Shown here: positions 26,231 through 33,969 of the stretch, in pieces | How the letters are laid out: each line of letters opens with the position of its first letter | How positions within the stretch are numbered: position 1 is the first letter of the stretch | Assembly: GCA_028718125.1 (NCBI GenBank) | Contig: JAQUMN010000001.1 | Span: 124,001-188,000 of the forward strand | Source of the DNA: Kiritimatiellia bacterium | Lineage (GTDB): Bacteria; Verrucomicrobiota; Kiritimatiellia; JAAZAB01 | DNA length: 64,000 bases | Direction: 5' to 3' | The notes under the pieces: model-generated | Told to the model about the DNA's origin: nothing | Database searches by the model: none | What the model saw: only the letters and a program-made list of their open reading frames with translations | Position numbers and translations under genes: made by a program

Positions 26231-27196
26231 TTATCCGCTCTCGGCCTGGAATACCAGCGCGGCACAGCCGATTAGGCCGGCATCCGCGCCCAGCACCGCC
26301 GGAATGACGCGAATGCGGTCGGCGAAAAATGGATGCAGGCGTTCCCGCAGGTGGCGGTGCAAGGGGTCGAACAGGACGCGGCCGCTCTGGGCCACGCCGC
26401 CGCCGACGATAATGACTTCCGGCTGGAGGAGATAGGTTACCGATGCGAACGTCGTGGCCAGGCAATCGGCCATGGCATCGAAAATTTCGCAGGAGAGCGG
26501 ATCGCCGCGCCGGGCGGCCAGAGCAATCGTTTTCGGGGTCAGGCGCTGCAGGTCGTTTTTTATAAGGTTACGTAATATTGAGCGGCGTCCCGTGCGTAGA
26601 CCCCGCGCGGCGGCGGCCACAATCTGCATGTTGCCCACATACGTTTCCAGGCCGCCGCGGCCTTCGGGAGTAAGCCGGCCATGCAAATTAATGGACATGT
26701 GGCCGATCTCGCCGGCCATGGAGTAGGCGCCGCGATATAGTCGCCCATCAATGACCACGGCGCCCCCCACCCCCGTGCCCAGGGTGGCAAACACGGCCTG
26801 GCGATAGCGGCGACCGGCGCCATAGGCGCATTCGCCGAGGGCAAAGGCATTGACATCATTGTCCACGAAAGCGCTCAGTCCAAACCGTTTTTTGATCATT
26901 CCGGCCAGCGGCACGCGGGTCCAGCCGGGCACGTTGGTCAGGTTATAAATATAGCCGCGCTTGAAATCCGTGAACCCCGGCACGCCCACGCCGATGCCCG
27001 CCACTCGGCGGCGTCCGTCTCCAAACCGATGCAGGCACTGCCCGACAAAATCCAGCCACGCCGGGCGGGCGCGAATGTCGGCCGTCGCCGCCTGGATCCG
27101 GTCAAGGACCGCGCCGGTTTCATCCACCAGCCCGGCCTTGACAGCCGTCCCGCCGAAATCAATTCCGATTGCCGGCCGATGTCTATTTGTTTTCAT
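26231..27196 (-). CDS. ROK-family sugar kinase lacking the zinc motif
   Basis: 321 residues. The start at 27196 places the ATP-binding IGIDFGGTAVKAGLVDE near the N-terminus. Other landmarks are GVGVPGFTDF, FVDNDVNAFALGECAYGAGR (catalytic Asp of the NDxN motif), TLGTGVGGAVVIDGRLYRG and PEVIIVGGGVAQSG. In most ROK kinases the stretch after GEIGHM contains a zinc-binding CxCGxxGCxE; here it reads GEIGHMSINLHGRLTPEGRGGLE with no cysteine, so zinc binding by that motif is not possible. A glucose, mannose or N-acetyl-hexosamine kinase is likely. Monocistronic, divergent from the LamG-like gene. Confidence 0.85.
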   Translation of the reverse strand: MKTNRHRPAIGIDFGGTAVKAGLVDETGAVLDRIQAATADIRARPAWLDFVGQCLHRFGDGRRRVAGIGVGVPGFTDFKRGYIYNLTNVPGWTRVPLAGMIKKRFGLSAFVDNDVNAFALGECAYGAGRRYRQAVFATLGTGVGGAVVIDGRLYRGAYSMAGEIGHMSINLHGRLTPEGRGGLETYVGNMQIVAAAARGLRTGRRSILRNLIKNDLQRLTPKTIALAARRGDPLSCEIFDAMADCLATTFASVTYLLQPEVIIVGGGVAQSGRVLFDPLHRHLRERLHPFFADRIRVIPAVLGADAGLIGCAALVFQAESG

Positions 27197-27323
27197 AATC
27201 GTACCCGAACCAGCGCACCTCAGGTGTGAGTTTGCGCGGCGTTTCATTTTTTGCTGGCGAATCTCCCGCTACCGTGATTTACTTTTGCACACCGTCATTA
27301 TGCCAAAGACAAGGATGCACACC

Positions 27324-28922
27324 ATGAAAAAAATTATCATTCTTGGAATGCTCGCGAGCCTGCTCACAGTCGGTTTACTCAATGCTCAGAAAGCCGCACC
27401 GGCGGTAACGACCGCGCCTGCCAGTGAGCCAATTGCTGCCACGGCCGGAGCCGCCGTTGCGGCCAATACCGATACCGCAGCCGACGCCGCCGTTGCGGCC
27501 GATACCAATGCTGTGGCCAGTGCCGCCGTTGCGGCCGATGCCGAGCCCAAGCCGGCGCCGGTGGAAGACCCGGTAAAGAATATGATTGCCCGCTTTTCGT
27601 TTGATGTCGGGATAACTCCCGACCATGCCTCGTCGGGCTTCAGCATCCCCGTGGTCTTCAAGCGAGAGTCGCCCGCATTCCTCAACGGCCAGGAGATAAG
27701 CGCCCACGTGCCGCGGCTGGTGGCCGGTAAATTCGGCCAGGGCCTGCTTATGGAATCGGCCCATGCGAACCTGTGCGGTCCCATCCAGGCCGGGGCGGTG
27801 GAAGCCTCTGTGTTCCAGCCGTTGAATGGATCGGATTTGACCGTGACCCCGGAACAACCGTGGGAAGGCAAACAAGCGCTGGCCGTCACGACCAGGGGTG
27901 AAGCCGGCGAAGAAGGCATGGCCCTCGAACTCAAGGCGGAAAAAGCGCTGTATAACCTCGCATCCATTGTGCCGGCGTATTATGTGGCTTCCGTTTACCT
28001 GAAAGGCCAGGGCAACCTGAAGCTGTTCCTGAAAGATATGGATAGCGATACATCAGGCGAGGCCGTATATGTGGAGCTGGGCAGCGAATGGAAACGTTTT
28101 GCCTGTACATTCGGCTTTCAGTTTGCGGCCAAGGGCATCGGCGCCAAGCATGCGGCTGACTGGAAAACGCTCCTGCCGCCGGGCACAAATATCGCGGTGC
28201 GCCTGCAACTGGCGATCGTAACAACCGACAGTTTAAAAACCACGTTCTATGCCGACGGCCTGCAGGTGGAACAACTGGCCATGCCTTACACGGGAACGCG
28301 CATGGGGCCATCGCCGCACGCCTGGATTCCGGGCGACACGGCGCTTGCCAACGAAACAATCCAGATGGAAATTAAAAGCGATGCCTTCGGCAGTTGGCGT
28401 AAGAATGGAACCATCAGTTTCTGGTTCCTGCCGAATTGGGAAGCCCGGGATGGCACCTATGACATGATTTTTCAGATCATGCCAGGCCTGATGATTCTGC
28501 GGCACGCCAACGGCAAGCTCCATCTTGCGCCCGCCGGGACTGCCTTCACGCCCTCCGACTGGCAAAATGCCTGGCATCATATTGCCATCACCTGGAACGA
28601 GGAGGGCCATTGGATAATGTACGTGGACGGCTTGGATTATCCGAACGACGAAATAATGAATCGTCCGTTGAAGGCGGCGACAGCGCTGGCCTTCGGCAAT
28701 GCGGATGCAGACATAGTGCCCAACGGCGTGATTGACGATCTTATGCTGTTCCAGATCACTCTGACAGCCGATCAGGTCAGAGCATTGTTTGCCGGCGAGT
28801 TGTTGAATCCGGCGGTAACGACCGCACCGCCGGTGACACCCGCTAAAATGGAAACACCCGCTTCTGTGGTAACTACCGGTTCTGTGGTAACAGCCGTACC
28901 GGCGGCAACGAATACTCCGTAA
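27324..28922 (+). CDS. Secreted LamG/concanavalin-like protein with Ala-rich repeat linker
   Basis: 532 residues. A signal peptide (MKKIIILGMLASLLTVGLLNAQKA) is followed by an Ala/Asp/Thr-rich linker made of three 12-residue repeats (AAVAANTDTAAD, AAVAADTNAVAS, AAVAADAEPKPA). The body contains a carbohydrate-binding-like stretch (YVASVYLKGQGNLKLFLKDM) and a C-terminal LamG-type domain (about 355-505) with NGTISFWFLPNWEARDGTYDMIFQI, WQNAWHHIAITWNEEGHWIMYVDG and GVIDDLMLFQITLTADQVRALF. A Thr/Val/Pro-rich tail ends the protein. AAGGA lies before ATG 27324. It converges with another secreted protein gene 12 bp away. Probably binds extracellular glycan. Confidence 0.8.
   Translation: MKKIIILGMLASLLTVGLLNAQKAAPAVTTAPASEPIAATAGAAVAANTDTAADAAVAADTNAVASAAVAADAEPKPAPVEDPVKNMIARFSFDVGITPDHASSGFSIPVVFKRESPAFLNGQEISAHVPRLVAGKFGQGLLMESAHANLCGPIQAGAVEASVFQPLNGSDLTVTPEQPWEGKQALAVTTRGEAGEEGMALELKAEKALYNLASIVPAYYVASVYLKGQGNLKLFLKDMDSDTSGEAVYVELGSEWKRFACTFGFQFAAKGIGAKHAADWKTLLPPGTNIAVRLQLAIVTTDSLKTTFYADGLQVEQLAMPYTGTRMGPSPHAWIPGDTALANETIQMEIKSDAFGSWRKNGTISFWFLPNWEARDGTYDMIFQIMPGLMILRHANGKLHLAPAGTAFTPSDWQNAWHHIAITWNEEGHWIMYVDGLDYPNDEIMNRPLKAATALAFGNADADIVPNGVIDDLMLFQITLTADQVRALFAGELLNPAVTTAPPVTPAKMETPASVVTTGSVVTAVPAATNTP
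27450..27545 (+). repeat. 36-bp tandem repeat inside the LamG-like gene
   Basis: GCCGCCGTTGCGGCC occurs at 27450, 27486 and 27522, an exact 36-bp period encoding 12-residue Ala-rich units in the linker after the signal peptide. Confidence 0.8.
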
Positions 28923-28934
28923 GGGGTATTAAGG

Positions 28935-30374
28935 TTATTTGGCCGGCGGCACCGATTGGCCATCTTTGCCCTTCCATGCGTTAACCGCCCGCCAGTAAAA
29001 GACCATGTTGGTGCTCCCCGGATCGTCATCCACGCGGACGGTGAATTGCCTGTCGGTAAGCCCATCCACCTTGCGTTTTTCCACATCGCTCTTGCTGTCC
29101 GCGGGATTGACATGCACCACGGCCGGCGTTGACCCCAAACCGTGTTCGACGACAGTCGCGTTCGTTCCGCCGGCCATCTTGAGCGTACCTGCACTGTCGG
29201 TCACAGTGACCGGGTTCGTGCCCCAGATGACATGCGGCGACGCATTCGAGATGGGGGAATTGAACAGCCAGTTGCCGCTGATTTGAACGGGCCATTGGCC
29301 GCCGGCATCGTTGGTGACATTTTCATGGACGAAGGCATCGATCTTCAGGGGGCTGTTGATCAACATGTTATGCTCGAACATAATGCCCTCGCCCTGGATT
29401 TCCACCGGTATCCCGCGGAAAATATTGTTGTGAACCATGTCCATGTAACCTTGAATCCTCACGGACCGGGCTTTGCCGTTGTTGATGACCATGTTACCCG
29501 CGATGATCCCGTGATAACAGCGCCGCCAGTTGTTGATCGCATGCGAGCGGATCTCCCCGCCGGCGGCGACCATGACCTTGTTATTGATGATGTGGTAATT
29601 GTCGCAGGCATCGGTCGAAAAGCCGAAGCCGACGCTATCCCCATCTTTCACATTCAAGGTGCATCCCTCGATGCGCCCGTTGTAGCCGAGGAGTTCGACG
29701 ACATGCGAGCCGAAATTGCCCGAGAAGTAACAGTTAAGGACTTCGACAACATCACCAATCAGCATGACGGCCATGAGCCGGCAGTTTTCGATGTGGCAAT
29801 TTTCCACGCTGATATTTTTCGGATAATTCTTGTCGGGCATTGCCTTGACGCCGTTACAGCCGGCCCAGCCCGACCCTTCGCTCCGGGTCAAATTTGTGCC
29901 GTTGCCGTCGATATACAGGTCGCGGACGGTGACGTCGCTGACGTCCTTGCCGCTGATCCAGATTACGTTGATATTGGTCAAGCCGCCCTGCAGGATCAGG
30001 CGGGTGCCGCTTCCCGCGCCGGTCAACAAAACGTTGCCGCGCAGGATATTGACGCCGCCATATGTGCCTTCAACGCCGCCGATGTTGTACGTGCCTTCGG
30101 CCAGGTGCACCCGGCCGCCGTTCGCCGGCAGGGCGGCAATGGCCGTGTTGATCGCGAGGTGGTCGTCCCGGCCCGGGCAGACGTAATCGGCCTGCGCCCT
30201 GGCCTGCGCCGGTGAATCGGCGGCCGCCACGACAAACGTTGCGGTGCGCACCCCCGTGGTAACTTGCTTTTCCGCCGCCGCGGTCAAGGCCCCGCACAAC
30301 AGCAATGCCGGCAGCAGCCTCCACCGTGCCGCGCGATATTTCCCTGCAATCCCGCGTGTCTTCGATAACTGCAT
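28935..30374 (-). CDS. Secreted right-handed parallel beta-helix protein
   Basis: 479 residues. A signal peptide (ARWRLLPALLLCGALTAAAEK) precedes a pectate-lyase-like region: HLAINTAIAALPANGGRVHLAEGTYNIGG, then rungs such as VTVRDLYIDGNGTNLTR, ISVENCHIENCRLMAVML, VVEVLNCYFSGNFGSHVVELLG, YHIINNKVMVAAGGEIRSHAI and IMFEHNMLINSPLKIDAFV. A C-terminal segment of about 90 residues (STPAVVHVNPADSKSDVEKRKV ... MVFYWRAVNAW) looks like a phage-tail-style or attachment domain. GGAGGAGG precedes ATG 30374. No catalytic residues can be assigned with confidence; extracellular polysaccharide lyase or binding is likely. Confidence 0.8.
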   Translation of the reverse strand: MQLSKTRGIAGKYRAARWRLLPALLLCGALTAAAEKQVTTGVRTATFVVAAADSPAQARAQADYVCPGRDDHLAINTAIAALPANGGRVHLAEGTYNIGGVEGTYGGVNILRGNVLLTGAGSGTRLILQGGLTNINVIWISGKDVSDVTVRDLYIDGNGTNLTRSEGSGWAGCNGVKAMPDKNYPKNISVENCHIENCRLMAVMLIGDVVEVLNCYFSGNFGSHVVELLGYNGRIEGCTLNVKDGDSVGFGFSTDACDNYHIINNKVMVAAGGEIRSHAINNWRRCYHGIIAGNMVINNGKARSVRIQGYMDMVHNNIFRGIPVEIQGEGIMFEHNMLINSPLKIDAFVHENVTNDAGGQWPVQISGNWLFNSPISNASPHVIWGTNPVTVTDSAGTLKMAGGTNATVVEHGLGSTPAVVHVNPADSKSDVEKRKVDGLTDRQFTVRVDDDPGSTNMVFYWRAVNAWKGKDGQSVPPAK

Positions 30375-30454
30375 GGCGCCTCCTCCAATCAGTTCTGGTT
30401 CCAAGTGAAAGTTTTCTTGTTCATCCTGCATTCTTAATTCTGCATTTTCAACAA

Positions 30455-31825
30455 TTACAGCTTCGGCGGCTGGGGCAGGCCTTCCAACGACCGGAGCGAT
30501 TTGTCCAGGTCGCTTTTCGACAAGGTGGCATCCACCATCTTGCCGGACAGGAAATTTTCGTAGCCGGTAAGGTCCATGAGCCCGTGGCCGGACCAGTTCA
30601 GCAGGATGATCGTTTCCTTGCCTTCCTCGCGGGCGCGGACGGCTTCCTGTGCGGCGGCGGCGATGGCATGCGACGTTTCCGGCGCCGGGATGAAGCCTTC
30701 CGTGTGCGCCCACATCACGGCCGAGCGGTAACATTCCAGCTGGTTGATGGCGCGCGCCTCCATCAGGCCCTCGCGCATGACGTGGCTCACCAGCGGCGCC
30801 ATGCCGTGGTAGCGCAGTCCGCCGGCGTGGATCGGCTTGGGCACAAACCCGTGGCCTAGGCTATGCATTGCCAGGAGGGGCGTCATCATCGCCACGTCGC
30901 CCGAGTCGTAAACAAACGGACCGCGGGTGAGCGTCGGGCAGGCCGCCGGCTCAACCGCCATAATGCGGACTTTCCGGCCGTGAATTTTATCGCAAATGAA
31001 CGGGAAACTTATGCCGGCAAAATTCGAGCCGCCGCCGACACAGCCGATGACGACATCTGGATACGCGTTGATTTTCTTAAACTGCTTTTGCGCCTCCAGC
31101 CCGATGACAGTCTGGTGCAGGAGCACGTGGTTGAGCACGCTGCCAAGCGAATAGCGGGTGTCCTTGGAGGTGACGGCGTCCTCGATCGCTTCGCTGATGG
31201 CCATGGCCAGGCTGCCGGGTGTATCGGGCGTCTGGGCCAGGATGGCGCGGCCTGCATTGGTCTGGTTGCTGGGGCTGGCGACACATTCCGCGCCCCAGGT
31301 GTTCATCATCATTTTCCGGAACGGCTTCTGATCGAAGCTGATGCGAACCATGTATACCTTGCACGCCAGCCCGAACAGTTTGCACGACATTGCCAGGGCG
31401 CTGCCCCACTGGCCGGCGCCGGTCTCGGTGGTCAGGCGCTTGATGCCGAACTCCTTGTTGTAATAGGCCTGGGCAATCGCCGTATTGGGTTTGTGACTCC
31501 CGGCGGGCGAAACTCCTTCGTTTTTGTAATAGATTTTTGCCGGCGTTTTCAGCGCCTGTTCAAAACCATAAGCGCGGCAAAGCGGGCTTGGCCGGTAAAG
31601 CAGCAATTTTTCGATTACGGCTTCGGGAATGTCAATCCAGCGCTGGGTGCTGACCTCCTGCTCGATCAGGTTCATGGGAAACACCGGCGCGAGCGCATCG
31701 GGCCCGATGGGCTTGCCGTCTTTGTCCACCGGCGGCGGCATGGGGTGCGGCAGATCGGCCTGGATGTTATACCACTGGCGCGGCATCTCGTCATCGTTCA
31801 GCAGCACTTTGAATTGGCGGCTCAT
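30455..31825 (-). CDS. trpB2: TrpB2-type tryptophan synthase beta-like protein
   Basis: 456-residue PLP enzyme of fold type II. The PLP-binding Lys112 lies in SPAGSHKPNTAIAQAYYNK; the phosphate-binding glycine loop is CVGGGSNFAG; LTTETGAGQWGSALAMSCKLFG includes the catalytic Glu region. The long N-terminal extension and the PSPLCRAYGFEQAL segment mark it as TrpB2 (COG1350-type) rather than classical TrpB1. TrpB2 can condense indole or indole-type substrates with serine but often does not pair with TrpA; no trpA is here. Its ATG overlaps the trpR stop (31822-31825), so the two are translationally coupled. AAAGGAA precedes the start. Confidence 0.93.
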   Translation of the reverse strand: MSRQFKVLLNDDEMPRQWYNIQADLPHPMPPPVDKDGKPIGPDALAPVFPMNLIEQEVSTQRWIDIPEAVIEKLLLYRPSPLCRAYGFEQALKTPAKIYYKNEGVSPAGSHKPNTAIAQAYYNKEFGIKRLTTETGAGQWGSALAMSCKLFGLACKVYMVRISFDQKPFRKMMMNTWGAECVASPSNQTNAGRAILAQTPDTPGSLAMAISEAIEDAVTSKDTRYSLGSVLNHVLLHQTVIGLEAQKQFKKINAYPDVVIGCVGGGSNFAGISFPFICDKIHGRKVRIMAVEPAACPTLTRGPFVYDSGDVAMMTPLLAMHSLGHGFVPKPIHAGGLRYHGMAPLVSHVMREGLMEARAINQLECYRSAVMWAHTEGFIPAPETSHAIAAAAQEAVRAREEGKETIILLNWSGHGLMDLTGYENFLSGKMVDATLSKSDLDKSLRSLEGLPQPPKL

Positions 31826-32145
31826 GGTGAATATTCCTTTTGGCGGGCATGCGCCCAGGTTAATTTTTTCTGTCCACGAACAAATCGACTTACCTTCTGT
31901 CGAAACACGGTTCGCCGCTTCAGTTCGCGGGATCCGCGCGTGATATTGCAGAGGCTGATCCCGAGTTTCCGAGCAATGGTGCGCTGATGCACGCCGGAGG
32001 TCAGCAGGCAGACCAGGCGCCAACGCCGGGCCAGCCGCGCCCGCTCCCGGGGTGTGAGCAGGGCCTCGAGCAAGTCCCGCATGGCGGCGCTCTCGTGCGT
32101 ATCGGCCAGCACGGTCGCCAGTTCCTTCAGGGCGTCCTTTGACAT
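31822..32145 (-). CDS. trpR: TrpR/YerC-like transcriptional repressor
   Basis: 107-residue all-helical DNA-binding protein of the Trp repressor superfamily. The central signature LLTPRERARLARRWRLVCLLTSGVHQRTIARKLGISLCNITRGSRELKRR covers the ligand-binding helices and the helix-turn-helix. The segment SLCNITRGSRELKR matches the DNA-reading helix of TrpR. In gammaproteobacteria TrpR binds tryptophan and represses trp genes; here it is directly coupled to trpB2, suggesting tryptophan- or indole-responsive autoregulation. GGGGAA precedes the start. An alternative would be the YerC subfamily of unknown ligand. Confidence 0.88.
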   Translation of the reverse strand: MSKDALKELATVLADTHESAAMRDLLEALLTPRERARLARRWRLVCLLTSGVHQRTIARKLGISLCNITRGSRELKRRTVFRQKVSRFVRGQKKLTWAHARQKEYSP

Positions 32146-32229
32146 GGTCGTTCCCCGTTGTTACTATCTACAGAAACCGACAGGATAGCGGCGCAACGGG
32201 GTAATGCAAGCTTTTTTGCCGTAATTTGC

Positions 32230-32258
32230 TTGACGCAGCCTGGTGAACGCTATATGCT
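32230..32258 (+). promoter_or_regulatory. Candidate sigma-70 promoter for the microprotein, -35 inside a solo repeat end
   Basis: TTGACG (32230-32235), 17-bp spacer, TATGCT (32253-32258). The -35 hexamer falls in CTTGACGCAGCC (32229-32240), identical to the right end of the GGCTGCGTCA repeat family. CTAG at 32257-32260 overlaps the -10 region and matches the core of TrpR half-sites, but the flanks are weak. Confidence 0.55.
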
Positions 32259-32305
32259 AGTCAAGAATTCAGTTGTTATTATGTCTTCATAAGGAGGCGA
32301 ACGTC

Positions 32306-32374
32306 ATGTGTAAAACCTGTGGATGCAGACCGGTCAAGAAGAAAGCCAAAAAGACCAAGAAAAGCAAAAAATAG
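32306..32374 (+). CDS. 22-residue Cys/Lys-rich microprotein (MCKTCGC...)
   Basis: A 22-codon gene: MCKTCGCRPV followed by a 12-residue tail made almost entirely of Lys with Ala, Thr and Ser. The Cys residues at 2, 5 and 7 form CxxCxC, a compact metal-ligand pattern, and the tail would bind nucleic acid or acidic lipid. A perfect AAGGAGG lies 8 bp before the ATG. Its own promoter (32230) and strong terminator (32395) define a complete short transcription unit. I do not recognise the family. The possibility that this is a leader peptide is weakened because the terminator is not followed by a partner gene overlapping it and because the Lys run has no alternative hairpin. Confidence 0.65.
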   Translation: MCKTCGCRPVKKKAKKTKKSKK

Positions 32375-32394
32375 CACGCACGGTTCATTCCGAA

Positions 32395-32442
32395 AAGACG
32401 GGAGGCCATGAAGATCGAATCATGGCCTCTCGTCTTTTTTTC
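32395..32442 (+). terminator. Strong Rho-independent terminator after the microprotein gene
   Basis: AAGACGGGAGGCCATGA (32395-32411), 8-nt loop, TCATGGCCTCTCGTCTT (32420-32436) with one G-T wobble, merging into a T tract (32435-32441). Confidence 0.85.
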
Positions 32443-32520
32443 CTGATGGAATTCCGTTCCACCCGCAGACTTGACATCGTGGCCCCCCCTTTTGACACAT
32501 TCGCAAAAAAGGAGATTCCA

Positions 32521-33969
32521 ATGAAATACAATTCGCTCGAACGTATTCCCAAAATCCGCATCCAGATGTTGTCTCCCAGGGACTGCGTCAATATCCACAC
32601 CGCCACCGAGCAGCTCCTTGCGCGGACCGGCGTGGTGGTGGATTGCGAACCCGCCCGGGCGCTCCTGAAGAAAGCCGGGGCAATGGTTGACGGCGACCGC
32701 GTCCGCATTCTCCCGGGCCTGGTCAAGCAGGCGCTGAACAGTGTGCCGGATCTCATCATCCTCCATAACCGGGAAGGCAACCCCGCCATGGTTCTGGGCA
32801 GCGACCGCTGCCACTTCGGGACCGGCAGCGACACCGCCACGACCGTTGATCCCGACACCGGGAACATGGTGTCCACCACCTACGAAACCGTCGCCCGCTT
32901 TACCCGCTTTACCGATGCCATGCCCCATATCGACTTCGTGATGTCCATGGGCATCGCCAAGGACAAGGGCGATGCTTCGTTCGTTGCCCAGTATGCGGCC
33001 ATGGTTAAGAATACCACCAAGCCCATCGTCTTCACCGCCCAGGGGATGCCGGACATGGAGGCGATCTACGGGATCATGAAGGCCGCCTACGGCGACGAAA
33101 ACGAACTGCGCTTGCGCCCCCGCGCCATGCTCTACACCGAGCCCATCCCTCCTCTCCGGCACACCGCGAAGGAAATCGAAATGCTGATGTTCTGCGCGAA
33201 ACAGGGAATCCCGGTAACCGTTCCATCGGGTATCAGTGCGGGAGCAAGCGGGCCGGTCACCTTTGCCGGCGCCCTGGTTATGGCCAACGCCGAGACGCTG
33301 TCCGCGCTGGTTATTCACCAGCTGGTCAATCCCGGCGCGCCTTACCTGTATGGCGGCAACGTGACCATGATGGACATGCGTTCGGGCAACTTCCCTTATG
33401 CCGCCCCGGAATTTCACATGGGTTACGCCGCGTTCTGCGACCTGGCCCGCCATTATCGGATGCCCGTCTGGGGGCTCGCCGGCGCCAGCGACAGCAAGCA
33501 AGTGGATTCCCAGGCCGGCGTCGAGGCGACCTACGAACTGCTCATGGCCGAGCTCTCCGGCAGCAACGTCATCCACGACGTGGGCTACATCAACAGCGGG
33601 CTCACCAGCTCCATGGAAATGCTCCTGCTCTGCGACGAGATCATCTCCATGGTCAAGCACATTGCCAAAGGCATTGAAATCACGGATGAAACCCTGGCTT
33701 TGGACGTCATTGACCAGGTCGGCCCCATGCAACAGTTCCTGGATCATGAGCACACCGTGAGCCACTGCCGGTCGGCCTGGTCGCCGAAGTTCTTCAACCG
33801 GGAGCAATTCGAAGTATGGGCGGGCGCCGGCCGCAAGGACCTTGGCGCCGTTTTGCGGGAAAAGGTCCGGACTATCCTGGCGGGCCACGCAGTCCCTGAA
33901 CTTGCCAGGCCGGTTGCCAAAAAGATCGACGGTATCGTTGCCGCCCGCGGAAAAATTGTCGCTCACTGA
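32521..33969 (+). CDS. Trimethylamine methyltransferase (MttB)-family protein, non-pyrrolysine
   Basis: 482 residues of the MttB/COG5598 superfamily, TIM-barrel enzymes that move a methyl group from quaternary or tertiary amines to a corrinoid protein. Seen are the N-terminal IHTATEQLLARTGVVVDCEPARALL, the central HFGTGSDTATTVDPDTG, IPVTVPSGISAGASGPVTFAGALV, YGGNVTMMDMRSGNFPYAAPEFHMGYAAFCDLARHY, and GYINSGLTSSMEMLLLCDEII. The frame is uninterrupted, so no in-frame amber codes pyrrolysine; it belongs to the non-Pyl group, which includes glycine betaine and proline betaine methyltransferases. AAAGGAG precedes ATG 32521. No cognate corrinoid protein is adjacent; the 3' end overlaps the convergent Kelch-like gene by 7 bp. 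Confidence 0.88.
   Translation: MKYNSLERIPKIRIQMLSPRDCVNIHTATEQLLARTGVVVDCEPARALLKKAGAMVDGDRVRILPGLVKQALNSVPDLIILHNREGNPAMVLGSDRCHFGTGSDTATTVDPDTGNMVSTTYETVARFTRFTDAMPHIDFVMSMGIAKDKGDASFVAQYAAMVKNTTKPIVFTAQGMPDMEAIYGIMKAAYGDENELRLRPRAMLYTEPIPPLRHTAKEIEMLMFCAKQGIPVTVPSGISAGASGPVTFAGALVMANAETLSALVIHQLVNPGAPYLYGGNVTMMDMRSGNFPYAAPEFHMGYAAFCDLARHYRMPVWGLAGASDSKQVDSQAGVEATYELLMAELSGSNVIHDVGYINSGLTSSMEMLLLCDEIISMVKHIAKGIEITDETLALDVIDQVGPMQQFLDHEHTVSHCRSAWSPKFFNREQFEVWAGAGRKDLGAVLREKVRTILAGHAVPELARPVAKKIDGIVAARGKIVAH

Noticed and set aside
29142-30215. Plus-strand open frame (357 codons) opposite the beta-helix gene
   Set aside because: Shadow of a secreted beta-helix protein that has a signal peptide and a strong ribosome-binding site.
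32306-32374. Microprotein as an amino-acid attenuator leader peptide
   Set aside because: No run of one regulatory amino acid codon apart from Lys, no alternative hairpin pair, and the gene beyond the terminator has its own ribosome-binding site and an unrelated function.
32521-33969. Pyrrolysine-encoding trimethylamine methyltransferase
   Set aside because: The frame has no internal amber codon, so it is the non-pyrrolysine type.
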